Assembly (NCBI RefSeq): GCF_000621505.1
Contig: NZ_JHYD01000027.1
Coordinates: forward strand, 1-64,000
Origin: Ruminiclostridium cellobioparum DSM 1351 = ATCC 15832
GTDB taxonomy: Bacteria > Bacillota > Clostridia > Acetivibrionales > DSM-1351
Length of the DNA: 64,000 bases
Reading direction: 5' to 3'
The notes beneath the pieces were generated by a model that saw only the letters and a program-made list of their open reading frames with translations, made no database searches and had not been told where the DNA came from. Below, piece by piece: positions 56,121-64,000 of the stretch (positions are counted from its first letter, which is position 1; each line of letters opens with the position of its first letter). Both the position numbers and the translations under genes were made by a program.

Positions 56121-57900
56121 TCTTTTCCTCCGTATATTTTTTTAAAGGAAGTCTCAAAGAAACCCTGGTGTATTTATCTTGTATACTTTCAATATTAACT
56201 CCATAGGGATCGCCATATTCCATATTGATTCTTTGATGAACATTAATTATTCCTATATGGTCTACAACTCTAAGTTGCTTGCTATGTTTTAATTGATATC
56301 TGATTTCTTCCAATTTCTCTTCAGATATACCAACTCCATTGTCCCATACGCTCAAGGTAATGGAATTATCTTCAATATATCCCCTTACTATAATAGCACC
56401 CTTTTTTCTTTGCTTTTTTATTCCATGATAAACTGCATTTTCAATAATAGGCTGCATGGAAAATTTAATGATTTCAAAACTTTTGACCTCTTCATCAATC
56501 TCTATATTATAATCATATATGGAACTGTATCTCATTTTCAAAATCTTCAGATAATAGGATAAATGCTCTATCTCATCCCGGATTTCAATTTTGTCTATTA
56601 CCCCGCTCAAACTCAACTTATAAAATTTTCCTATGGCAGTGAGCATATCCACACCATTGGGGTCATTCATCTGAACCAGAAATTTTGCGGCTTCCAATGT
56701 ATTATATAAAAAATGTGGTTTTATCTGTAACTGCAGCATTTTAAAATCTGCTATTCGTCTTTCTGCCTGTTCTTTTTTTAAATCGGCTGTGTATTGATTT
56801 ATTTCATCCATCATATGATCATAGGAATCAGCCAGAACCCCGACTTCATCTTTATATTTGGAATGAAATCTATGGCTGCGTTCCTTGGTTATTCTATTTG
56901 CCTCAATGATTTTTCTCATTTTTTTTATAGGTTTTGTTACAAAATATACAGTGATAAATACACCTAATATCATTACAAGGCTGGTTGTAATAATAATAAA
57001 AGTAAAGAATTGTCCCATTACACTTGAAGCTTCTTTTATATTGCTCTTCGGCAGCAGTGAGTAAACTTTCCAGCTATTAATATCCAAGCTTTTTGTTCCT
57101 ACAAAAAAGCTGTCACTCAGGGCTTGCTGATCCCGCTTTTCTGATTGGAGGATACTTTTCAGGCTTAAATCCTCCTCAAGCTGCATTTTATTCAGATTAT
57201 CGGAATATAAGTAATCCCCTCCAATTTGCAATAATATATTCCCTTGTTCATTTGACAGCCTGTCAATATATTGTTGAATATGTTTAATACTTAAATTTAC
57301 CACAAAAATAGTCTTTACTTCTCCATATTCCACATATGGCATAAATATACTGACGATATCTTCCTTTTTATTATTAAAGTAGTAACTTTCTGAAATAACA
57401 CCGGACCACTGACAATATTCTTTTAAATGGTAGTCTTTTTTTACTTTTTCAAAAAGGTTATCATTCCTTAACTGTACAGATTGATTCTGCGATAAGTAAT
57501 ATATTTTATTTCGTTTATCCAGCACCAGCATTGAACTGATAAATAAAAAGTTATCTCCGCTTGACAGCAGCTTGGAAAACATCCCCTGATATATAACATT
57601 TACTTCTGTATAACCGGTTTTCTTTTTTTCCATATCATGCTGCATCTCGAAGGAAATCATCTGGTTTTTTACAGGTATCATTTCATTGACGATATTTTTC
57701 AAGGCCAAATGTATATTGTTACTAATTTGATTTGTTGTTTCCAGATTCGCTTCCGACAACTCTATTTCATATCTTTTAGCAATACGGCTTGAAAAGATGA
57801 AACTGTTAAATACTTGTATAACCAACACTAATAAGCACAGAGGTGCTATAATTTTATAGCTTATAGACTTACTAAAAAAACCCTGTTTCATTTTACTCAT
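56113..57900 (-). CDS. YesM-type sensor histidine kinase 2
   Basis: 595 aa. A span near 12-32, an extracytoplasmic sensor to about 285, a second span, HAMP, phosphoacceptor His in LQIKPHFLYNTLEA, N box IIENAVYHG and VWDNGVGIS. It is the first gene of the kinase 2 / regulator 2 pair. The tandem kinase/regulator pairs are paralogous and mirror the duplicated binding proteins downstream. Confidence 0.93.
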   Translation of the reverse strand: MSKMKQGFFSKSISYKIIAPLCLLVLVIQVFNSFIFSSRIAKRYEIELSEANLETTNQISNNIHLALKNIVNEMIPVKNQMISFEMQHDMEKKKTGYTEVNVIYQGMFSKLLSSGDNFLFISSMLVLDKRNKIYYLSQNQSVQLRNDNLFEKVKKDYHLKEYCQWSGVISESYYFNNKKEDIVSIFMPYVEYGEVKTIFVVNLSIKHIQQYIDRLSNEQGNILLQIGGDYLYSDNLNKMQLEEDLSLKSILQSEKRDQQALSDSFFVGTKSLDINSWKVYSLLPKSNIKEASSVMGQFFTFIIITTSLVMILGVFITVYFVTKPIKKMRKIIEANRITKERSHRFHSKYKDEVGVLADSYDHMMDEINQYTADLKKEQAERRIADFKMLQLQIKPHFLYNTLEAAKFLVQMNDPNGVDMLTAIGKFYKLSLSGVIDKIEIRDEIEHLSYYLKILKMRYSSIYDYNIEIDEEVKSFEIIKFSMQPIIENAVYHGIKKQRKKGAIIVRGYIEDNSITLSVWDNGVGISEEKLEEIRYQLKHSKQLRVVDHIGIINVHQRINMEYGDPYGVNIESIQDKYTRVSLRLPLKKYTEEKNE

Positions 57901-57977
57901 GATTACACCGTCTTTTCCAGCATCAGCCGCTATTTTTTGCTAATATATCAATGATTTAACAATATTACATTTTAAAT

Positions 57978-58014
57978 GCACAAAGAATGGTGGAATTCCA
58001 GCCATTCTTTGTGC
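57978..58014 (-). terminator. Terminator of the acid-sugar operon
   Basis: GCACAAAGAATGG and CCATTCTTTGTGC pair perfectly over 13 bp around 11 nt. It lies 34 bp after the SDR stop; the trailing U-run is weak (ATTTAAAAT). Confidence 0.72.
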
Positions 58015-58047
58015 TTATTTTGAATAATTTAATTTTATAAATGTAAG

Positions 58048-58809
58048 CTACCGTGCAAGCCAGCCTCCGTCAACTGCCAGCGTATAGCCCTGTACATAAG
58101 CGGAGGCCTGGCTTGCTAAGAACACAGCTGCTCCCCCCATATCTTCGGGCTGTGCCCAACGCCCCGCAGGAATTCTGTTTAAAATCTCCTGAGAACGCTT
58201 TTCATCTTCCCTTAATGCTTGAGTATTGTCTGTTGCCACATACCCAGGCGCTATTGCATTTACATTAATCCCGTATTTAGCCCACTCATTTGCCAGTAAA
58301 CGGGTCATACCCATAACCCCGCTCTTTGCAGAAGTATAGGATACTACTCTGATACCACCCTGATATGATAGCATGGAAGCAATGTTAATGATTTTTCCTC
58401 CTTTACCCTGCTTTATAAATTGCTGCGCCACTTTTTGACTAAGGAAAAACATAGTTTTTAAATTAAGATTTAAAACGTCATCCCAATCTTCTTCTGTAAA
58501 GTCTATAGCATCACATCTGCGAATCGTTCCTGCATTATTTACCAATATATCAATTTTGCCAAACTCTTTTAATGTATCGTTCACAATTTTTCCAACAGGC
58601 TCCCGGGAGGTTAAATCGGCCTTAATTTCAAGAAATCTTCTTCCCTCTGCTTCTACTCTTTCTCGTGCTCCGGGACAATTTCGTCTGGCAACGCCCGCAA
58701 CATCCGCACCTGCTCCAGCCAACGCGGCGGCAATGGCTTCTCCGATTCCTGCCGATGCTCCAGTTACAATTGCCACTTTGTTTTCTAATGAAAAGTTCTC
58801 TAAATTCAT
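58048..58809 (-). CDS. KduD-like short-chain dehydrogenase
   Basis: 253 aa, the length of 2-dehydro-3-deoxy-D-gluconate 5-dehydrogenase. It starts at ATG 58809 after AAGGAG; a longer in-frame start at 58836 overlaps the upstream gene. Motifs are TGASAGIG, NNAGTIRR, the catalytic serine in NIASMLS, YTSAK and VDGGWLAR. In this operon it may oxidise or reduce a 2-keto-3-deoxy acid made by the enolase-family enzyme (as KduD or L-2-keto-3-deoxyfuconate dehydrogenase do). It is the last gene of the operon. Confidence 0.87.
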   Translation of the reverse strand: MNLENFSLENKVAIVTGASAGIGEAIAAALAGAGADVAGVARRNCPGARERVEAEGRRFLEIKADLTSREPVGKIVNDTLKEFGKIDILVNNAGTIRRCDAIDFTEEDWDDVLNLNLKTMFFLSQKVAQQFIKQGKGGKIINIASMLSYQGGIRVVSYTSAKSGVMGMTRLLANEWAKYGINVNAIAPGYVATDNTQALREDEKRSQEILNRIPAGRWAQPEDMGGAAVFLASQASAYVQGYTLAVDGGWLAR

Positions 58810-58822
58810 TGTATTATACTCC

Positions 58823-59836
58823 TTAATCAAATACAATTATGGTTTTTATCCAGCTACCACTATTGTTTAATGTTTCTTCAAAGGCTTTTTGAATTTCTTC
58901 CAATCGGTACTTCCGGGAAATCATTTTATCGGTTATTATACCTTGGTTCAACCACTCAGCAACCTTATCAAACTTACGGCAGTTCATCCTTGATCCAACA
59001 ATAGTAAGCTCTTTTTTTGTTATAGCTATCGGTGAAATACTTGCAGGATTACTGTCAAACCCAATAACCACCACTCTGGCCGTGGGCGCCGCCAACTCAA
59101 GCGTTTTCTCAAACAGCTGAGCAGATCCCACTGCATCGACCAGCACATCTGCTCCCTCAGGGGAAAATCTTTCCACTGCAGCTTCCAGGTTATCAATTCC
59201 AGTATTAATTGCCATATCCGCACCGAATTCCCTGGCATATTGCAATTTTGTTTCCGATATATCTGAAATCAGTACTTTTACTCCAATCCCCTTCGCCGCT
59301 TGCAGAATTGCCAGGCCTATGGTCCCTGCTCCGATGATGACCATATTTTCTCCGGCCTTTGCACCTGCCCTCTCCAAAATATTAGCTGCGATGGAAAAAG
59401 GCTCTCCCAAAGCGGCCACACTGAAATCTACCAATTTATCATAGGCATATACGTTTTCTTCCTCAACAACTATATATTCCTGAAACCCGCCATCCATCTG
59501 TACTCCAAAGCATTTTACGCTGCTGCAGACATTCTTATGCCCTTTTAAACAAATTTTACAGGTATTACAAGCTATAACGGGATCAAAAACAACATGATCG
59601 TTTAATGCTACTTTTTTTACATTCGCACCCAGCTCAACGACTTCTCCTGCCAGCTCATGCCCCATAACTCTAGGAAATTGCACATCGGTCCGTGTTCCCT
59701 TAAAAATATGTAAATCGGTCCCGCAAATCCCCACAGCTTTTACGCGTATCATCACTTCGCTCGGCTTCATAATCCTGGGCATTTCTTTTTCGAGTATTTC
59801 AATTTTATTAGCTGCAGTTAATACACCGGCTTTCAT
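58823..59836 (-). CDS. Zn-dependent sugar/polyol dehydrogenase
   Basis: 337 aa medium-chain dehydrogenase. It starts at ATG 59836, seven bases after AGGAGG, in preference to a GTG two codons earlier. The catalytic zinc site is in GICGTDLHIF and MGHELAGEV, the structural cysteines in CNTCKICLKGHKNVC, and the NAD loop is IGAGTIGLA. It may oxidise an aldose or an alditol/aldonate. It lies 11 bp after the enolase-family gene, and its stop is part of the next ribosome binding site. Confidence 0.87.
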   Translation of the reverse strand: MKAGVLTAANKIEILEKEMPRIMKPSEVMIRVKAVGICGTDLHIFKGTRTDVQFPRVMGHELAGEVVELGANVKKVALNDHVVFDPVIACNTCKICLKGHKNVCSSVKCFGVQMDGGFQEYIVVEEENVYAYDKLVDFSVAALGEPFSIAANILERAGAKAGENMVIIGAGTIGLAILQAAKGIGVKVLISDISETKLQYAREFGADMAINTGIDNLEAAVERFSPEGADVLVDAVGSAQLFEKTLELAAPTARVVVIGFDSNPASISPIAITKKELTIVGSRMNCRKFDKVAEWLNQGIITDKMISRKYRLEEIQKAFEETLNNSGSWIKTIIVFD

Positions 59837-59847
59837 TTTCACACCTC

Positions 59848-60975
59848 CTAAAAGAATTCAATAGCTTCAATGCAACCCATTTTTTTCAACAGCTTGAAAT
59901 CAGGAGATACACAAATCCCGGGCTCGGAAGGAAGATAAAATTTCCCGTCTTTTTCTTCTGGACGGAGCTCCATGATATCATAGAAAGTTCTCATAAGAGG
60001 TACCAGATATTCCACCATATCCTCCTCATCCGCGGTTGCAATAAAAGATGCTGTTATATGCGAGAATCCACCTGAGGTAAGCTCCAGGTTATATTTCCTG
60101 GCCTGGTTTTTTACCAGCATCCAATCCCGTACTCCGCTAAGATTGCTGGGGATGGGCTGCAATTGCTTAACGCCGGCCTTTATGTATGCGTACATAACTT
60201 TGCCGCATCTTGGGGATTCTCCCATAGCTATTGGAATGGGAGAGATTTCGGTCAATTTCTCAAGTTCTTCAAAATCATATGAATGAACGGGTTCTTCAAG
60301 CCACGCAATATTATAATTTTCCACACGCCTTGCGAACTCATATGCCTCCTTGGCATTCCACAGCTGATTTGCATCTATGGCTAATTTCCCCTGGGGTCCA
60401 ATCAATTCCCGGACAATCCTTATGCGCTCAATATCTCTGTCCAGATCGGCTCCAAAATCTGTTGCTACTTTCATTTTAAAGGTAGTATAGCCTTCCTTAA
60501 TAAACTGTTGAACTTCGGTAACCATTTGCTGCCCGGTAAGATGTGTTCCGCATCCGCTGGCATATACATTCACCCAATCCCTTTTTGCACCCATGAATTT
60601 ATGCAGCGGAAGCCCCTTCCTTTTTGCCATTATGTCGTGCAGCGCCAGATCGAATCGTCCGACTTCGACAGCAGCTTCTCCTGAAAACCCATTATTTCTG
60701 ATAGCCCAATATACTTTTTGATACCATTGCTCATAGGTTTTTGTTTCACCAGTCATAATTAATGGAATTATATCTTTCATATTTTCCGAACATGGAGCCT
60801 GTCCGCAAATCCCGTTTTCATCGTACAGTTCCAGCCATGCATCCAGAGGAACCTTATCAAAAGGCCCCCCTGTAGAGTCCCAAAACGGTATCGGGATTTT
60901 TATAGGTTTGAATTTATAAAGTACCGCACGCTCAAAACGAATATTTTCTTCATATGCCTGTTTATATATGTCCAC
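59848..60975 (-). CDS. Enolase-superfamily (mandelate racemase-like) acid-sugar enzyme
   Basis: 375 aa. The capping domain is followed by a barrel with the KxK motif (FKMKVA), metal ligands Asp in AIDANQLWN, Glu in WLEEPVH and Glu in AMGESPR. The usual His-Asp dyad is not where expected: the QPD segment reads QPI (QLQPIPSNLSG) and the PH segment reads LTSGGFSH. It is probably a sugar-acid dehydratase or epimerase of non-standard type. It is first of three enzyme genes after the binding protein gene, 13 bp apart. Confidence 0.8.
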   Translation of the reverse strand: MDIYKQAYEENIRFERAVLYKFKPIKIPIPFWDSTGGPFDKVPLDAWLELYDENGICGQAPCSENMKDIIPLIMTGETKTYEQWYQKVYWAIRNNGFSGEAAVEVGRFDLALHDIMAKRKGLPLHKFMGAKRDWVNVYASGCGTHLTGQQMVTEVQQFIKEGYTTFKMKVATDFGADLDRDIERIRIVRELIGPQGKLAIDANQLWNAKEAYEFARRVENYNIAWLEEPVHSYDFEELEKLTEISPIPIAMGESPRCGKVMYAYIKAGVKQLQPIPSNLSGVRDWMLVKNQARKYNLELTSGGFSHITASFIATADEEDMVEYLVPLMRTFYDIMELRPEEKDGKFYLPSEPGICVSPDFKLLKKMGCIEAIEFF

Positions 60976-60988
60976 CGTTACCCTCCGT

Positions 60989-62308
60989 TTATTTATTGGA
61001 ATTTAAGTATTCTTTCTGCAGTTTTGTCAAATATGCAGCCCAGCTTGCCAGCACTTCCTTTGATGTCTTGTCCTTCAGAATGACAGCCTGTAAATCCGGT
61101 TCCTGATATTTGGCTTTAAAATCTCCCCATCCCGATAACCAAACCGGATGTGTAATAAACTTCACATGATCCGAGTTCAATAATTCCGTATAAACTTTCA
61201 TATATTTGTCATTCCGATACCAGTCTTTCTTGTATACCATTTCATTAGCAGGAACCCTGCCCTCTTTTTCACATAAATACGATTGGTTTTCCGAGTTGGC
61301 TAAAAACTTCACAAATTCAATAGCACCTTCCGGATTTTTGGCCTTCTTTGTAACTGCAAAGCCTGTAAAGGAGAGGTTCTTTGTAACAACATTGCCATTT
61401 TTATTAGCCGGTCCAAATATATTTATGAAATTACCCTCACCCAGGTTTTTCTTGTGCTCTGCCAGAGAAGATGAATTGTGGGATATATACATGCTTGTTC
61501 CTGAACCAAACTCTGCAACCATCTCTTTAAAGCCATTTGTAACACTGTCTTTTGATGTCCAGCCATTCCAGTAAATGCTTGCATATGCATCCAGAGCTTC
61601 AGTAAAAATCGGCTGATCTAATACACAGTTTCCTTCTTTGTCAAATAAGCTGTCCTGATCCGCATATGTGAACAAAAAGTCCAGAAGGTTTTCCATAGAC
61701 CCCGTGCCACCTCTCAGCGAATAAAAATATTTTCCATTTGCCGCGTCTGCATATTTCTTACAGGCAGCCATAAATTCATCAATGGTTTTGGGAACCTCGA
61801 CACCTTTTTCTTTCATTAATGCTGTATTTGCCCATGAAATATCACATGTAAAATATTCAGGAAAAGCGTACAGTTTACCGTCAATAGCACAATTTCTTAC
61901 TGCTTCAAGTACAGCTTTGTTTAGACTGGCCTTTTCATCAAAATTATTAATTGTGTCTTCCAGATCCAATAACGCTTCCTGATTCACTATTGCCGAGATA
62001 TCCTGATCCCGGACGCTCATGGTATCCGGTACTGAGTTTGTTGCAATAGCGGTATTGTATTTCTGGAGATAGGAATCCGAGGGCAAGCCTACATAATTAA
62101 CCTTATATTGGGGGTATTTGTTTTGAAATCTTGAAATTAGCTCGGCAAATATTCCATTGGAAGTTTCATTTCCGTCATGATACCAGAATTCTATTGCCGA
62201 CTGCTGTACATCATTTGTCTTTTCATCGTTTTTTGCAGTTCCGCAGCCTGCTAAAGCACTTGCAGCTATTGTTGCAGAAAGTAATGCTGACAGGATTCTC
62301 TTTTTCAT
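60989..62308 (-). CDS. Sugar-binding lipoprotein of the third transporter
   Basis: 439 aa family 1 solute-binding protein. The signal peptide ends in lipobox SALAGC (C22). It lies after the two permease genes (143 bp) and directly before the enzyme genes, so transport and catabolism of the same ligand are linked. The enzymes point to an acidic or oxidisable sugar. Confidence 0.92.
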   Translation of the reverse strand: MKKRILSALLSATIAASALAGCGTAKNDEKTNDVQQSAIEFWYHDGNETSNGIFAELISRFQNKYPQYKVNYVGLPSDSYLQKYNTAIATNSVPDTMSVRDQDISAIVNQEALLDLEDTINNFDEKASLNKAVLEAVRNCAIDGKLYAFPEYFTCDISWANTALMKEKGVEVPKTIDEFMAACKKYADAANGKYFYSLRGGTGSMENLLDFLFTYADQDSLFDKEGNCVLDQPIFTEALDAYASIYWNGWTSKDSVTNGFKEMVAEFGSGTSMYISHNSSSLAEHKKNLGEGNFINIFGPANKNGNVVTKNLSFTGFAVTKKAKNPEGAIEFVKFLANSENQSYLCEKEGRVPANEMVYKKDWYRNDKYMKVYTELLNSDHVKFITHPVWLSGWGDFKAKYQEPDLQAVILKDKTSKEVLASWAAYLTKLQKEYLNSNK

Positions 62309-62451
62309 ATTTTTATCCTCTTTTCTCTTTTAATTTTTGAACTTTATTGGGCTTTATTTGTTTTTACCAAATGCAGTAATTGTTATCTCATCCTATATAT
62401 TTCTGCAGCAATTTATAGGATGTATTATCTGTGCGACATGATGTGTCGAAC

Positions 62452-63285
62452 CTACCCTTTTACTGCACCGGCTGCCAATCCCTTTACCAAATATTTTTGG
62501 ATATAACAGAAAATCAGCAATACCGGGACAAGCGAAATTATTGTTCCAGCTGCAAGTCCCCCGTAATTTACAGTGAATTCTCCCTTCATCATACTTAATC
62601 CAATGGGTAGAGTGAATTTACTGGATTGATTTATGAAATTTAATGAAAATATGAATTCATTCCACGCATTTACAAAAGCGAATGCACCGCTTGATACAAC
62701 TCCAGGCATAATTGCCGGTACAATAATCGTAAAAATGGCTCTCCACCTGGAACATCCATCAATCATTGCAGCCTCTTCCAATGTTGGAGGAAGGCTGGAG
62801 AAAAATCCGCTCATCATAATGAGGCAAAACGGAAGATTTATAGCAGTATAGGTAATAACCAATGACCCAAGGTTGTTAATAAGCCCCAGCTTGTTAAATA
62901 TACTGAACAACGGAATTAAAATAACAACTCCCGGTAGCATCTGGGTCAGCAATAGCAGAAGCATAAATCCCTTTTTTCCCCGAAACTTGTATCTGGATAC
63001 TGCATATCCTCCCATTATGGCAATTACTATAATAAGCAGGGTTGTCGTAATTGATACTATAAGGCTGTTTATAAAATAATGTGAAAAACCAAAATTATTT
63101 GTGATTTTTAAATAGTTCTCTCCGGTGATTTGGCTGGGGAAATATTCCAGCGGTAATTGCATTATTGATCTCTCCGGTTTTAATGAAGTGCACAAAAACC
63201 AATAGAACGGGAATAATGTGGTAAGAGAACAAAAAATAACAGGAATATAAATTGTAATTAATTTTTTTATTTTCTCTGCCGGCAT
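62452..63285 (-). CDS. MalG-type ABC sugar permease (third system)
   Basis: 277 aa with six spans and EAA loop (LEEAAMIDGCSRWRAIFTI), ending GLAAGAVKG. Its start overlaps the end of the MalF-type gene by one base at 63285. It forms the channel with that protein. Confidence 0.92.
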   Translation of the reverse strand: MPAEKIKKLITIYIPVIFCSLTTLFPFYWFLCTSLKPERSIMQLPLEYFPSQITGENYLKITNNFGFSHYFINSLIVSITTTLLIIVIAIMGGYAVSRYKFRGKKGFMLLLLLTQMLPGVVILIPLFSIFNKLGLINNLGSLVITYTAINLPFCLIMMSGFFSSLPPTLEEAAMIDGCSRWRAIFTIIVPAIMPGVVSSGAFAFVNAWNEFIFSLNFINQSSKFTLPIGLSMMKGEFTVNYGGLAAGTIISLVPVLLIFCYIQKYLVKGLAAGAVKG

Positions 63286-64000
63286 TAATAATATTCCTCC
63301 TCACCGTATTTTCCAATTTTTAAATATGCAGCTGAAAAAATCATAAGTATTATTATCATAACTACTGCCACCGCCGAGGCATATCCCATGTTTAATGATT
63401 CATTAAACAGCTTCATGATATAAACTGGAATAGTTAATGTTGAAAAATTCGGACCTCCGTTTGTCATACCGTATATCAGGTCTACGACATTTAAGGTCCA
63501 GATTGTTCTGAGTAAGGTTGTCAATATAAGTGTATCCTTAATCAGCGGCATTGTAATTCTGGAAAACTTCACCCAGCTGTTGGCACCATCCACATCGGCA
63601 GATTCATAAACTTCAAGCGGAATAGTTTGCAAGCTGGAAAGAATGCTGACAGTAAAAAACGGTACACCTCTCCAGGTGTTTGCAATTATAATTGCCAGCA
63701 TTGATGAATTCCCTGATGAGAACCAGGATACTTTCTGGTTTACAAGTCCCAATTTCATTAATAAATCTCCAATAACACCGATGCTTTCATTAAACATGAA
63801 CCCAAAAATTAACGCCACCAAAATACCGCCTACTGCCCATGGTGTAAACATTAATGCCCGGAATAACCCCCTGCCTTTGAAATCCATATTTAACAAAAGA
63901 GCGGTAACTAATCCCAAAATAACTTGTATTCCAACATTTGCAAATGTCCATATTATTGAATTAAAAGCAGATTTCCAGAAAACCCCATCAACTGATAAAG
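63285..64000 (-). CDS. MalF-type ABC sugar permease, partial (runs off the window)
   Basis: The open frame continues to the window edge. Upstream of the internal ATG at 63917 it still reads good permease sequence (WKSAFNSIIWTFANVGIQ), so the true start is beyond 64000. Visible are four or so spans and the EAA loop (VYESADVDGANSWVKFSRI). It is the first-encoded channel half of the third transporter. Confidence 0.92.
   Translation of the reverse strand, partial: LSVDGVFWKSAFNSIIWTFANVGIQVILGLVTALLLNMDFKGRGLFRALMFTPWAVGGILVALIFGFMFNESIGVIGDLLMKLGLVNQKVSWFSSGNSSMLAIIIANTWRGVPFFTVSILSSLQTIPLEVYESADVDGANSWVKFSRITMPLIKDTLILTTLLRTIWTLNVVDLIYGMTNGGPNFSTLTIPVYIMKLFNESLNMGYASAVAVVMIIILMIFSAAYLKIGKYGEEEYY

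Overview
The window looks like chromosome of a low-GC, spore-forming, plant-polysaccharide-degrading Firmicute of the class Clostridia, perhaps Ruminiclostridium-like. This rests on AGGAGG ribosome binding sites, LplABC-type and MalFG-type sugar ABC transporters, YesM/YesN two-component systems, many AraC regulators, a spore-coat cotJC remnant and a large set of cytoplasmic glycoside hydrolases. The species cannot be fixed from the sequence alone.

Layout. 1-1526: an IS256-family insertion sequence with visible inverted ends. 1635-3459: a three-gene redox operon (SDR, flavodoxin, PNPOx-like) preceded by four phased direct repeats. 3957-11607: a graveyard of mobile DNA. It holds a Tn554-type tnpC and a decapitated tyrosine recombinase, a frameshifted radC, small orphan genes, a group II intron with its maturase, an APH-type kinase gene, and an internally deleted fragment of the giant helicase/methylase of conjugative elements. 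11689-32446: carbohydrate genes: kduI plus an SDR, GH127, GH95, an lplBCA-type transporter, GH2 and GH43. Several are paired with their own divergent AraC regulator. A fused two-thioredoxin/CcdA redox lipoprotein and a broken cotJC are interspersed. 32576-43619: an MFS carrier, a five-gene operon (FGGY kinase, GatD-like dehydrogenase, GatZ-like protein, aldo/keto reductase, FucU-like mutarotase), a LacI regulator and a GH31 enzyme. 44720-45780: a GH4 pseudogene and an AraC pseudogene on either side of a palindromic repeat. 45997-57900: a MalFG-type transporter, two tandem paralogous binding proteins, and two tandem YesM/YesN systems. 58048-64000: an acid-sugar type operon (SDR, Zn-dehydrogenase, enolase-superfamily protein) downstream of a third binding protein and its permeases; the last gene runs off the end.

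How it fits together. None of the intact glycoside hydrolases (GH127, GH95, GH2, GH43, GH31) has a visible signal peptide. The picture is therefore of imported pectin, arabinogalactan, xyloglucan or fucosylated oligosaccharides cut inside the cell into arabinose, galactose, fucose or L-galactose, and xylose. The operon at 34006-39515 can be read as an oxidoreductive hexose route (aldose to alditol to ketose to ketose phosphate to fructose 6-phosphate), controlled by a LacI protein whose probable operator occurs at both promoters. That LacI gene seems to begin with a non-standard AUC codon. The operon at 58048-60975 looks like a non-phosphorylative acid-sugar route. Its enolase-superfamily member lacks the usual His-Asp dyad. 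Palindromic, MITE-like repeats are scattered between the sugar operons, often just after stop codons.
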